Position numbers and translations under genes: made by a program. Shown piece after piece: positions 11,396 to 22,838 of a DNA stretch of 64,000 nt (the stretch's first letter is position 1; each line of letters opens with the position of its first letter). Source of the DNA: Clitoria ternatea (lineage: Eukaryota > Streptophyta > Magnoliopsida > Fabales > Fabaceae); assembly GCA_037962975.1 (NCBI GenBank), contig CM075673.1:117695001-117759000 (forward strand), given 5' to 3'. The notes beneath the pieces were generated by a model. It searched no databases and was not told the origin of the DNA. It worked only from the letters and a program-made list of their open reading frames with translations.

Positions 11396-11402
11396 GAAAA
11401 CT

Positions 11403-12976
11403 TGTTAACCTGGCGATAGCATCTCAACAGTTCTTTTCCACCACCGGGTTTGTTAATTGGCAAGCGCACCAATCGTTTGTAGTTTTCAAAATTTAGATAT
11501 CGTTCCACTGGGATTGAAAGTCCAATAATAACAGTAATTTTCTATTTATTATGGTAAATGGGAAGGAAGTTATAAACAAAAGAATAATTTATATACAATT
11601 TATACAATATTCACAGGATAGCATGATTAAGTGGTTCATAAGATAAAAGAAAATAAAATCTATCTAAAAAAAAACGAGTTGCAATCTAGAATAGATAAGA
11701 TACTTGAGATAAACACAGATAAACAAATTATGTTGGAAATTAGATCCCTAATCTAGAATAACAATGAGGAACTCAAGACATGCATATTTAATCATCAAGT
11801 TTCATGTCATTGCAGCTTAAAATCATTATAACCGATCCCTTGTGATATAAATTCTAAGAATTCACCATAAAGTCCGATCCCTCGTGAGCTTTCTCAGTAA
11901 AAACTTGCATTAAGACTTGGCCTTATGGCAACAATGGTTAACAACCCCTATAGAATTGAGATACCAAGGGTATTCCAACTTTTTACTTTCGTCAAAACAA
12001 GTTTCAATACGGCATGAACAATCATTCTCTCGTTTGACATTCATACTAATAAAACAAGTTTCAATACACATGAAAATCATTCTCCCGTTTGACGTTCATA
12101 TTAATAAAAAGTTAAAATAATAACATGGACTTGAATCATAAACATGCAGAGGTCGAATTCACAACATTATACTCAATAGATTAGTTCACCAATTCCAACA
12201 TAAACAAATTAGTTACACATGGTGAAAGTAGAAACAACACTTACAGATTTTGACATTACGAAGACGATGGGAACTTCACGATACAATGATCACAATACAC
12301 CGAAACACACTCAAGTATCTAGAAAACTATTCTAGAACTACAACTCACAAAAGAAGTACTCAAAGTCGAGCACAAGAGAGAAAAGAAATGCTATGGAATG
12401 GGATGGGATGGGATGATTTGAATGGTGTTGGATGGCCCTATTTATAGGGCTGAGCAAGGATGCTGACGCTACGCGTCCCTGTGACGCTACGCGTCACACC
12501 CCTGACTCAGCCTCCATTAAACACTTGATAATGGCCACTTCAAATTATTAAATTTGATCATGCTTGGCCATATGGACATGTCTCCACCGATTTTTGGCCT
12601 TTCATGGTGAGTGGGATAGCCCTTGTGGCTGAGTGGAGTGCCCATTATTGGGTTCAAGTGGAGTGGTTGGTCAAAGTGGAGGTGGAGACCACGCAGCACT
12701 GACGCTATGCGTGGCTGTGATGCGTAGCGTCAGCATCAAAAATAGCTGTTGATGCTGCGCGTGGGGTGAGGCTATGCGTCAGCCCCTCCAGTGTAATTTT
12801 CTCTTGATTTCTTAACTTTTTCACTGCAAAACTAGAGAAAATTGATCAAGGGCAGATTATTTCCAACAACATCCATTTATTGAATTTAAATCCTAATTTT
12901 CTAACAAATTAAACTAATTTTTATAATTTTTATGAAATTTTTATTCAAGCTTTTATTGAAAATTTGAGGACTAACA
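11403..12976 (-). repeat. 5-prime LTR of the Athila-like element (1574 bp)
   Basis: Lies next to the primer binding site, so it is the LTR that starts the genomic transcript (leftward). It is near identical to 3918-5490. The open frames inside either LTR (for example 4764-4961 and 12250-12447) are identical because the LTRs are; they have no protein features. Confidence 0.92.
12438..12782 (-). promoter_or_regulatory. U3 promoter: TATA box plus six ACGCTACGCGT boxes
   Basis: The TATA box CTATAAATAG is at 12447-12438 (minus). Upstream of it, copies of GACGCTACGCGT lie at 12465, 12483 and 12701, an inverted copy at 12720-12733, and variants near 12751 and 12769. The nearest is 18 bp from the TATA box. 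Some have C-to-T changes (CTATGCGT). Confidence 0.65.
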
Positions 12977-13659
12977 GTGTCCTGAATCTGGAGTCAAGAA
13001 ACCTGTCCCCAACCCACATTCTCTTGTTTTCTTCGAAGTAGAAGCACCAGTCTCGTTCCTATTTGCTGGACCTCATAACCTCCTTGTCATTCTAAACTCC
13101 GTCCAAACCCCATACTGCTCATAACACCATTGAATCCTACACCATTTCTCCATCAAAATACATTTTCACCACTGAGTCCTTTCTCCAGCTCCACACTGTA
13201 TTTTGGTTTATTCCACACCGGTTCCAACCTGTAGCCCGGTTCCTCCCAGGTCCACACCACACCGGTTACGTTTTGCCTCTTTTATTTCATTTTTATTATT
13301 ATTCTTCTGCCGGATTTGCCATTTTTGATTCTGTTCTCTTGTTTAAAGTAATAACAAAAAGAAATAAGTATTTTCTGTGTGTTCTTTCAAAAAAATATAC
13401 ATAAAAATTGTCTTTAGCCAGTGTCGTACGGAAATATTTTTGTCTACACTACTTTTCTAGAACTTGTACACGTGTGAAGAACTTCGCCTTGTATGGGTCT
13501 TTCCCAAGGACATTATCCAACACCAATTTCCTAAATTTTCCTGAAAGCCATTAACAAAGAACTACGTGACCCTGATTTCTCGAAAGCTCGAGAATACGTA
13601 GGAGCGGGAAGCAGTTCCTGTCGGGCCCATCTTTCTTTATTTAATTTTTAGAGTTTCCA

Positions 13660-13860
13660 TTTTTGTCTTATTATTAAAAGGAGGAGCGAGATTAATTTGG
13701 ACGAGACGTCCTGTTAATCTTATTTTTTTATATCTCTTTAAAAAAGGAGGAGCGAGGTTAATTTAGACGAGACGTCTTGTTAATCTCATATTTTTGTAGT
13801 ATTTTTTAAAAAGAAGGAGCGAGGTTAATTTGGACGAGACGTCCTGTTAATCTCGTGTTT
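13660..13860 (+). repeat. Three leader repeats of about 65 bp with a GGACG-aga-CGTCC hairpin
   Basis: Units at about 13676, 13742 and 13807 each contain AGGAGCGAGrTTAATTT and then an inverted repeat. Copies 1 and 3 read GGACG-aga-CGTCC and copy 2 AGACG-aga-CGTCT, a compensatory change. Outer TTAAT/ATTAA ends extend the dyad. The array is in the putative R-U5 leader of the Ogre-like LTR. Confidence 0.85.
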
Positions 13861-14215
13861 AAAAAATTCCGTGTCTATTTTGTTTGTTTATTTTTGTATG
13901 CTTTGTCATTTCGTACATTCCTTTTCTGAAGAAGTTAAAATAATTTTTGAGCTAATTATAATGCGCGCTATCATCTTGAGGTAACCGTTTTATAATGGAC
14001 AGCTGTGAGGTGCTAATACCTTCCTAACCTGTAATTCGACTCCCAAACTTGGAATTTCATTTTTATGACCAATGCTTTAATAAAGGTTTTTCCGGTATTT
14101 TTTCTTAAAAATATTGGGGGCGACTCCCTGTTTACTTTTCGAAAGGATTTCGAAACCACATTTCATTTTTTTTAAGGGTCAGCCTTCCCGCCACGATCCC
14201 GGTCGCGACATACGC

Positions 14216-15190
14216 CACTGTAATTGTACGACTATCATGAAATGCATGGTGCACATTACTATTAGGTTAACAAATGACAAGATTGAAATTAATTAAAAAG
14301 CATTGTATTACAGTTTTAAAACTTTCATCAATTTTTTTATTAAAATGATAATATATGAATTTTTTTATGTGTTGGCAGTGTTGTTAAAATTTAAATAAAT
14401 ACCCACATATTACCCTTTGATTAAAAAATCATAATATAAATATAAGAAACCTTTAAAGTTTGTCCTAAATAACAATAGAATTATAACTCTAATTCTAGAT
14501 TCAAAAATTATATAATATATATTTTCAAATTTGAATATAACAAGACTACTATATATTATAAATGAAAATGCTTCTCTTGATAAATTTTAATACAATACTA
14601 TTTACATGTACTTTGTACGGATTTAATTTTAAAAATACATATTTCATATTTATATTATTATAAAATTTTTAAATTAATATAAATTTTAAAATATTTTGAT
14701 AAAAATATCCAAATTATATTTTAACATAAATATTTTATTTTAAATTTTTTATTTAAATTTGATATTGTTAATTTATGATTAGAAATCTTCTAAAATATTA
14801 GAAATTAAAATTCATACCAATAAATATTTAGATCTTTTCCAAGTTGGATTATTCTATTATTTGAATTAAATGTAAGTAAATTTCATTTGATTTTGTTATC
14901 ATGTTATACAAATACACTGAGTTTGAATAAATATACTCATAAAAGTATTATAGCAACCTATAAAGCCTAATTATAATAAAACATATAATTGTAGGAAAAT
15001 TGTCAATTGAAAGGCATATAATTGAAATTAAATAATCTAATAAAAATAAAGTATGCAAAATCTTGTAATGTCCCCTTAGCGAATTTTTATATTTATTTTG
15101 GGGTCTGATTAAATTAAGATAAACTTTTCACCTTCAAAACTTCCCCGACAATAAATAGTAGGAACTCAAGGGTCACGTCACTCAAAATAG
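14216..15190. repeat. Duplicated spacer, copy 1 (ends in the first 127 bp of the G1 LTR)
   Basis: AT-rich, apparently non-coding DNA that matches 15661-15701 joined to 33857-34788 almost base for base, with a few substitutions and a 9-bp indel (CCTATAAAG). The last 127 bp (15064-15190, TGTAATGTCCCC...) are the start of the LTR found complete at 34662. This copy lacks the copia element and so shows its empty site. Confidence 0.88.
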
Positions 15191-15660
15191 TAGAAACCTC
15201 CTTTCTGTTTCAGGAACCAACACCAAACTCACTCTTGAATAGAATTCCAGATATTAGATGGGACCTAAATTGAGGGCAAAAACAAGAGCCACCTGTTTCC
15301 ATATTCCATTAATTCCAACACAAAATTGTGGGAGGAGAAGGAGATGTGATTACACAATAATAAATCATAAAGTTTTGGACACATTATATAATACAACAAA
15401 ATCTCTTTTATGTCATGGTGTCTAAGTTCCATTTCATTTGATTGGAAAGATGTATATAGATTCATACCAGCTAATCAACTTGTATTAATTTAGTTTTATT
15501 GGTAACCAACAACATTCGAAATTTGTATTTGACACATGAAGATTTAAGAGAGCGAAATTTGAAATATGAATTCCTCACTTTCCTTTAGTTACTATGTGAT
15601 GCTATGCAAATAAAATATCTCTTTTATTCTACCCCTTTTGATAATATTTAATTTACACAC
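15191..15660. other. Unique host-like spacer, no gene seen
   Basis: Ordinary AT-rich sequence without repeats or convincing frames; the minus-strand frame 15265-15465 shows no domain. It begins exactly where the truncated G1 LTR of copy 1 stops, so 15190/15191 is the junction of a tandem duplication. Confidence 0.5.
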
Positions 15661-15701
15661 CACTGTAATTGTACTACTATCATGCAATGCATGGTGCACA
15701 T
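15661..15701. repeat. Duplicated spacer, copy 2, left part
   Basis: 41 bp matching 14216-14256 with two or three differences, cut by the copia insertion at 15702. The sequence continues at 33857 after the copia. Confidence 0.8.
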
Positions 15702-15940
15702 TGTTAGAAAAATAGTCTATTTTAAAAGATATCAAGTCCCACATTACTTGGACTTGAGATTTGTTTAAGGTTTATATACCAAAAAGTGTGTAAGCCTTGT
15801 AAAATAGAATAAAAAGTGTTGGGCCCTCGCACACATAAAGTCCAAACACGATGTTGGGAAATTTAGTTCAAAATGACAAATTTACCCTTCCCCCTGCGCG
15901 CACGATTAAATTTTGAAATGGAAAGGTACGTTGTTCCCCG
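15702..15940 (+). repeat. Truncated 5-prime LTR of the copia element
   Basis: Matches the first part of 33329-33856 (TGTTAGAAAAATAGTC...), with an internal deletion near 15905 and an end near 15940, where gag sequence follows without leader or primer site. Confidence 0.75.
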
Positions 15941-15954
15941 CTGACGCTGTCAAC

Positions 15955-16647
15955 AACGTCAACGAGAACATTACCCCTGATGAATTGTTTGATGTTTATG
16001 CCTGCTACAAAGAAGCCAAGGCAATATGGGATTCAATGAATCTAAAGTACACCGCCGAGGATGTTGGTAAACAACGCTTTATCATTTAGAATTTCTATCA
16101 TTGGACGACGACCGATGATAAAGACATTAAGATGCAAATCAATGAATACCACAAACTTTTAGAAGATCTCAAGACTGAAGATATAGTCATGCAAGATCCA
16201 CTTGTAGCAAGTTTTCTTATAGAGAAATTACCAGAATCATGGAAGGACTACAAACAACAATTAAAGCATAAGCACAAACAACTCTCCCTGGCAGATTTAA
16301 TTACTCACATTATTATTGAGGACACAAATCGTACAGAGATTAAAGCTACAAAAGCAAAGACGTTCTCTACAAGGGCAAATTTGGTGCAAGCAAATAAACA
16401 TCCAAAGAAAAGGTATGACAAAAACAATTTATCTTCTGATCACAAATCCAAAGTCTACAAACGCCCTACTTTTAAGAGAAAAGGATCATGTTTTATATGT
16501 GGAAAGCCATGCCATTTTGCTAGTACATGCAGATTTAAAAATAAAAATGAAATTTCTCCCAAAACAAGTGCAAACTTGGTTGAAGAAGATGACATTGTTG
16601 CTGCAGTTATTTCTCAAGCGATGTTTGTGACCAATGTAAGCAAATAG
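15955..16647 (+). pseudogene. copia gag fragment
   Basis: The frame runs from about 15955 with an in-frame TAG at 16087-16089 and another at 16645-16647 before pol. It holds the UBN2-type gag core (EAKAIWDSMNLKYTAED, then LIEKLPESWKDYKQQLKH) and one zinc knuckle, CFICGKPCHFASTC, near 16490-16530. The N-terminal part is deleted. gag and pol are in the same frame, so the element once made one polyprotein. Confidence 0.88.
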
Positions 16648-18367
16648 GTGGTAGACTCTGGGGCTACCAGGCACATCTGTGCAAACAGAGATGCCTTTTC
16701 CTCCTACAATAATGTAGGAGAAAGAGAGGAACAAGTCTATCTTGGAGACTCCCGAACCACTGCCATGGTAGGAAAAGGAAAAGTTCTTCTCAAGCTTACA
16801 TCTGGAAAAACTCTAGAACTGAACAATGTATTGCATGTACCTAGCATTAGGGCTAATTTAATTTCTATGGCTTTATTAGGAAAAGTGGGGGTCAAAGTGT
16901 CATTTGAGTCAGACAAAATTGTTATGACCAAAAATGACGTGTTTGTAGGCAAAGGATACTGTGATCAGGGATTGTTTGTTCTCAATGTTTCTAATGTTAT
17001 TAATGGAAATACTTCTTCTGCTTATATGATTGATTCTTTTGATTTATGGCATGCTAGATTAGGAAATGTTAGTGCACCTTATATTAAAAAATTACAAAAT
17101 CTTGGCATGATTTCTGGTATTAATACAACATGCTTAAATAAATGTGATACATGTATAGAATCTAAAATAACTAAAAAATCTTGTGTTCCCATACAAAAAC
17201 GTGAAACTGAACTTCTCAATCTAATACATACAGATTTAGGAGATTTGAAACAAACCATGACTAGGGGTGGAAAAAGATACTATGTAACCTTCATAGATGA
17301 TTTCTCTAGATATACCAAATTATATCTAATTAGAAATAAGGATGAAGCCTTTGATATGTTTCTAATTTATAAAGCTGAAGTAAAAAATCAATTAAATAGA
17401 AAAATCAAAAGGGTTAGGTCTAATAGAGGAGGAGAATACTTTCCTTTTAATGAGTTTTGTGAGAAAGAAGGAATTATTCATGAAGTAACTCCCCCTTATT
17501 CTCCAGAATCTAATGGAATAGCAGAAAGAAAAAATAGAACACTAAAAGAAATGATGAACACTTTACTAATTAGTTCTTCTACACCTGATAACTTATGGGG
17601 TAAGGCATTACTATCTGCTTGTCATTTACATAATAAGATTCCATATAAGAAAACTGGAATAACACCTTATGAATTATGGAAAGGTTATAAACTAAACTTA
17701 AAATATTCAAAAGTGTGGGGGTGTCTAGCCAAAGTCATGTTGCCCGATCCTAAAAAAAGAAAATTAGGATCTAGAACATTTGATTGTTTATTTATTGGCT
17801 ATGCTGAACATAGTGCTGCATATAGGTTTCTTGTCTTAAAAAGTGATGTGCTTGATTTAAATACAATTATTGAAACAAAAAATGTTGAGTTTTTAGAACT
17901 TGTCTTTCCTTTAAAAGAAAAAATTGTTTCTAAAACACCTTTAGAAACTGTAGTTGAAAACTTCCTTGAAAAAACTAGTCATAATCCTCTAGAAGAATTA
18001 AGGAGAAGTAAAAGACAAAGGAAAGAGACCTCTTTTGGAAATAACTTTTACACTTATCTTATAGATAATGACCCATCAACCTTTTTTGAAGCAATCTCTT
18101 CATCTGATGCTTCTCGTTGGAAAGAAGCTATTAAACTTGAACTAGAATCAATAATGAAATGTAACACATGGACTTTAGTAGACTTCCCTCCGGGAACTAA
18201 AATAATTGGTTGTAAATGGATTTTCAAAAGAAAACTAAACCCAGATGGTTTTATTGATAAATATAAGGCTCGTTTGGTAGCAAAAGGTTTTAGTCAAAAA
18301 CATAATATAGATTATTTTGATACTTTTGCCCCTGTTACTAGGATATCGTCAATAAGAATTTTGATAG
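16648..18367 (+). pseudogene. copia pol part 1: protease, integrase, start of reverse transcriptase
   Basis: Open for 573 codons. Protease DSGATRHIC is at residues 3-11. The integrase zinc region (residues 135-169) has lost its second histidine (GN instead of GH at 139-140). The integrase core has D196 and E293, but the second acidic residue is Asn259 in RSNRGGEY, so the catalytic triad is broken. The reverse transcriptase starts near residue 495 (NTWTLVDFPPGTKIIGCKW) and is cut by the LARD at 18367; it resumes in frame at 29602. The stop in the LTR just past the boundary is accidental. Confidence 0.92.
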
Positions 18368-18885
18368 TGTGACGTCCCGTATAATTTTCTGAATAAATTT
18401 TTCGCGTTTTTAAAAGATCATTTTAAAATTCATAAATTAAATTCAGAGTTCACGTAATAGTTGATAATTGCGGAATATTATCATACATACTAGTCGTGAA
18501 TAATTAAATTCAAGAAAACATTTAAGTAGCGGAAACGATTTAGAAAATAACGGTATATGATACGTTATACTTATTACAACCTATAAAATCAAAGTCCAAC
18601 TAATAATTCATATAGGCATCAATCATGGCATCACTCTTCATTCTGCGTGGCATTCACTGTAAAAATTAATGTAAGAGTGAGACAGAATATAGAATAAATA
18701 TAAAATAAATAAAATTGCACAAACACAATCAACAAACCATAATGATATGATGAATATGCCAAACAAGTTCATTTATATTTAATAAGTCTTTAATTTAGTC
18801 AAATGATGTCATGCTGGATCCATTTGCTTTGGTGGGAATACTGCAGTAAAAAGTCTCATAGAGACTCCAGTAAGAATTAGCATAA

Positions 18886-19179
18886 CCATGAATCCCTACA
18901 CTTTCATGGCTCCTGCGAAATTGAGTGCACAAGTAGGAATTATCATAACCATGAATCCCTACACTTTTATGGCTCCTGCGAAAATAAGTACACAAGTAGG
19001 AATTAGCATAACCATGAATCCCTACACTTTCATGGCTTTTGCAGAAATAAGTATACCAGTAGGAATTTGTACAACCATGGATCCCTACACTTCCATGGTT
19101 CTTGTGAAAATAGAGCTTAAACTCATCATAGAGTAACCCCCACCAGGGTAGGCAATCATGGAACCCCTAAATTCCATGG
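18886..19179 (-). repeat. Five hairpin repeats (63-bp unit) in the LARD LTR
   Basis: Units at 18886, 18949, 19012, 19075 and 19156, also in the other LTR from 25665. Each has arms CCATGAA and TTCATGG around a 10-nt loop. In units 4 and 5 both arms change together (CCATGGA with TCCATGG). Because 63 is a multiple of three, frames stay open on both strands (18888-19136 and 18795-18995), which is not evidence of a protein. Confidence 0.88.
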
Positions 19180-19655
19180 TGCGTCCAAATGCTTATGATG
19201 CATGAATGCCTTTAGTTCTCTTTATCATTTAACATACCATGATATATCAATTTCCAAAACCACTTGGAAAACCACAAGTCCTCAAAGGACACATCACATA
19301 TAATAATTTTTAGAATCATGGATTTACTGTTTCAACCACATATATCAATAACCGCAAGGCATTCATGTATATATATATATATATTAATTTAGTCATTCAT
19401 AATTATTTACCACCAAAATACACAAACTGGATGATGCTTATTAGACACTCATCAACATTCATAATACTTCATAATCACTCAAGAATTCAATAATAAATTG
19501 TTACCCATAGGGAAAATATCATTTTTATCCATAATAACCATTATAAGCAAATTTCAGCATTTCCAACAGCAACATACATTAGTAAAACAGTCATAACATG
19601 AGCAAATCAAATCCTTTTCATGTTATTCCACTTTCTATAGCTCAATAACATAAAT

Positions 19656-20760
19656 ATCTACAACTTTAATGCAGACCATAAATTCAAATTCTAAACAGAA
19701 ACATCACTTATTCACAGAATACAAAACTGCCTCAAAGAGGATTTTTAAAACGTATACAGGTTAGTATTTTCAACGTTTCTGGAGCTACAAAAATAATTTT
19801 GGCATGACACCAGTTCTAAATTATTCTTAACACAAATATCTACAACTTTCATGAAGGCACCAACCACTAATTCTCACCACAAAATTCCCAGTTTTAAAAA
19901 TAAGATTCGGATTTCATAGTTAACAGATTTTCATCATAAACATACTTCTGTATTTTAAGAATGTCTAGAGCTACAAGCATCTTTTTAACTCAAAACCACT
20001 TTCTATAGATCCCTAACATAAATATCTACAACTTTTATGAAGACATCAAAGTCTAAAAACGTATGTATAATTCCCAGAATATTCATATATGCACAAAACA
20101 CAAGATAAGTATTTCAATCGGACATGCTGTAGTATTTTGATCATAACTCATGCTATACATATCCAATTCAGTCGATTCAGGTCTCAAAATTCACATAACA
20201 AGAAGATCTACAACTTTGATGAAGACACCAATCACTAATTCTCACCACAAAGTTCCCAGTTTTAAAAATAAAATACGTATCTCAAGTTAACAGATTTACA
20301 GCTTGGACATACTTCAGTATTTTAGGCATAACTTGAGCTACTAAAATCATTTTGACTTGCAACAACTTTCTACAGATCCATAACACAAATATCTACAACT
20401 TTCATGAAGACATCAAAGGCTGATTATGCATGTATAAGTCCCAGACTATCAATATATAAACAGAACATAGGACAATTATTCCACTCGGACATTCTGTAGT
20501 ATTTTGGCTATAACTTTTGCTATGCATATCCAAATTAATTGATTCAGGTCTCAAATTTTAGATAATAAAAAGATCTACAACTTTCATGCAGAAGTCAGAA
20601 TCAAATTCACACGTTTTCAGTTTCAAAACTGAGCAACAATATACGAAATTAAAGCTGGAATCCTAGAACAGCATACAATTCTACCCATTTCATAGTTATT
20701 CACAACCCTGTCCCCTCTTACTTGGTTTGCTGATTGAAAAATGGTCTCCTTGCTGTCCTT
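19656..20760 (-). repeat. Six-unit array of about 184 bp in the LARD LTR
   Basis: ATCTACAACTTT recurs at 19656, 19838, 20024, 20206, 20391 and 20573, with spacings 182, 186, 182, 185 and 182. Units 1, 3 and 5 share CTTTCTA-AGAT before the motif and units 4 and 6 share GATTCAGGTCTCAAA, so there is a dimeric arrangement. The same array starts at 26449 in the other LTR. Confidence 0.85.
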
Positions 20761-21081
20761 GCTCCTGTTCGAAGGTGTATTAAGGAAGAAGAGTAAAAGA
20801 GAGGAAGAAGGTATACTGGCCTTGTTCTCTGAAGGTAGGTCTGAGCAGAAGCAATGTTAATAATGTAAGGACAAGTGGGGAACAACTTTCCCTTGAGTGG
20901 ATGTTTAGTGCTGTTAGTGCGTTGATAATGGGAATTAAATAAGAAAGTGGGCTTATAATGGTCCACTTCTGGCCGTCCTACATACTAGGGGTGAATAATG
21001 GGTTTAGATGCATTAAAATATGCATAAGAGACAAGAAAGGAGTCAAAAAGTTACTCCTGCACTGAATACCGACTGGAATCC

Positions 21082-22630
21082 ACTCGGTTAGCCTCTAAGC
21101 CGACTGGAAATTGTCAGTAATGTGAAAAGAAGGAAATCCGAGTCCTTCTCACTTAGTTTTCACTCGGCACGAGCCATTCTTCACTCAGTTTTTCACTCAG
21201 CCAGACCGAGTCAACTCTTAATCTGTCTACTTGGCATCATCACTCAAGTCCGAGTCATCTCACACTCGGCTTCCCTCTTGGCATAAGAGTTTAAATCGAT
21301 CCATTTTCATTCAACTCAGTCAGTCAGAGCCGACTCACACCACATAATCTATCACTCGACTATTTATCCTAAATCTGAGTCATCACAAGCAGTCTTTCAC
21401 TCAATTAAATCTTCCAGACCGATCCACACTCTTTGGCTTGTCACTCGGCAGATTACTACAAACCGACTCATTCTACTCGATTGTGCACTCGGTAAAATCA
21501 ATTAAAACCGATTCCCAACACCCTGATTTCCACTCAGTAAAATAATCCTTACTGATCATCATTCACTCAGCATTTCCCTTCAAGAACTGACTCAACATCA
21601 GATCGGCCATCACTCGGCAATTTCTTTCCTTACCGACTCATTTCTTAATCAGTTCTCACTCGGTGAATTAGAAACTGAATTCTTCTCTCCTGTAGTCTTT
21701 CACTCAGCAATTAATTCCAAGACCGACCAACGCCCATTCGATCTTCACTCGGTATTCATACCCTTTCTCATCTGAGGAATAACTTAACCATTCATTCATC
21801 AGAGACAAGCATCACAGTCAAATCTCACTCGGACACAGCCATTACTTAGTCACTCAGAATACGGGTTACATGATTCACTCGGAATATGTATAATATTTTT
21901 CACTCGGATATCAACACTTAGGAATATAAAAGTATTTCCCACTCGGGTTTCACTCGGTTAATCATTACTTAGTCAAGATCAAACCAACTTCTTCAACTAC
22001 GTTTCACTCAGAGTCCATCAGGTCCATTACCACCCAGAAAAAGGCCCATACATACGAGTCTCACTCGGAATTTGGCTTATATACATGAGACTCACTCGGT
22101 TATTCATCTCTTGGCATCACAGACTAACCTTCCTTGAATTGTTCTTCACTCGGAACCCTTTAAGGCTTTCACCAGAAAAGAAGCCATATGCATAAGCTCC
22201 ATTCGGAAACGAATTTTCCTTTGCTCTCCTCTCGGAAATGAAGCACTCGGGAAACTTTTATTCAAAGATGGAAACGCCTAACAATGTATGACTCAGAATT
22301 GAGTCATTGGAAAATACTTGACTCGGAATTGAGTCTTTCTGGGGTATTTGACTCGGAAATGAGTCATTTGAAGGTGTTTCACTCGGAATAAACCCTCTCA
22401 GCCATGTTCCACTCAGAAAAAACAACCCTCATTTGGAATTCTTATTTGTCACTCGGAATTTTCCTTTTTCACTCAGAATTTTCATTCTTCACTCGGAATT
22501 TCAATTTGTCACTCAGAATTTCATCCTTCACTCGGAATCTCTACCTTTACTCGGAATTTTTCTCTTTCACTCGGAACAGGGTGCCTTTTTCACTCGGACA
22601 GTCCTTTCTAAGCCATGTTTCACTCGGAAA
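21082..22630 (-). repeat. U3 array of CACTCGG (CCGAGTG in sense) in the LARD LTR
   Basis: Tens of TCACTCGG boxes, at first loosely spaced with ACCGACTC partners. From 22430 they form a tight run of about 23-bp units with the core TCACTCGGAATTT. It occupies the first third of the LTR in sense orientation, that is U3. It is repeated in the other LTR at about 27870-29420. The short frames across it (22404-22684) are artefacts. Confidence 0.85.
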
Positions 22631-22800
22631 ATGAATCTTATCATTAAAGGTCTATGTAAATCCTATAATTATACCCAAAAATAAAATTTTTGGAGTATTA
22701 TATACCATCCATAGAGTGTTTTATTCATTGATAACACTTATAGACCTTCTATACCTCATAATTTACAAAATGGGACTATTATTAAAAACAGGATGTTACA

Positions 22801-22838
22801 TTTCTCCCACCCTAATAAAAATTTCGTCCTTGAAATTT
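22801..22838 (-). other. LARD polypurine tract and stem-loop
   Basis: On the minus strand the purine run AGGGTGGGAGAAA abuts the LTR. At 22838-22819 lies AAATTTCAAGGACGAAATTT, an imperfect form (one mismatch) of the stem-loop seen in the Tekay element at 61204-61223, 18 nt from the LTR. Confidence 0.8.

Larger units (their letters stand above)
3918..12976 (-). mobile_element. Non-autonomous Athila-like Ty3 element with two LTRs
   Basis: Complete insertion of 9059 bp bounded by TG..CA LTRs (3918-5490 and 11403-12976) and a perfect 5-bp target duplication GTGTC (3913-3917 and 12977-12981). On the minus strand the order is LTR, tRNA-Asp-type primer site, gag-protease, a gap, an accessory ORF, polypurine tract, LTR. 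Reverse transcriptase, RNase H and integrase are absent: the protease frame ends and is followed within about 50 bp by the stem-loop and GGGAGGCAACCC box that in Athila elements lie after pol. The two LTRs differ at only scattered bases, so the insertion is recent. It would depend on proteins of a complete relative. Confidence 0.9.
1568..14210 (+). mobile_element. 3-prime LTR of a Tat/Ogre-like Ty3 retrotransposon, interrupted
   Basis: Starts TGTTGACACC after the polypurine tract and ends GGTCGCGACA at 14210. The last 200 bp have the layout I associate with Ogre LTR ends: a segment with GGTGCTAATACCTTCC, then a GGGGGCGACTCC block, then the terminal CGGTCGCGACA. Removing the nested element 3918-12976 and one TSD copy leaves about 3579 bp, normal for this lineage. 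U3 holds CCGAGTG arrays, the TATA box is at 3833, and R-U5 is about 1.3 kb with a hairpin array. The five bases after the end (TACGC, 14211-14215) should be the target duplication; its partner would lie left of the window. No second LTR or coding region of this element is in view. Confidence 0.7.
18368..22800 (-). repeat. LARD 3-prime LTR (4433 bp)
   Basis: Left copy in plus coordinates, adjacent to the polypurine tract. Read leftward from 22800, it has CCGAGTG arrays in U3, then the 184-bp repeats, then the 63-bp hairpin repeats near its end. It differs from the other LTR by scattered substitutions and by the length of a TA run near 19365. Confidence 0.92.

Noticed and set aside
15265..15465. 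A possible small host gene in the unique spacer
   Set aside because: A 66-codon frame with no domain, no codon pattern and no promoter. It may be chance in AT-rich DNA.
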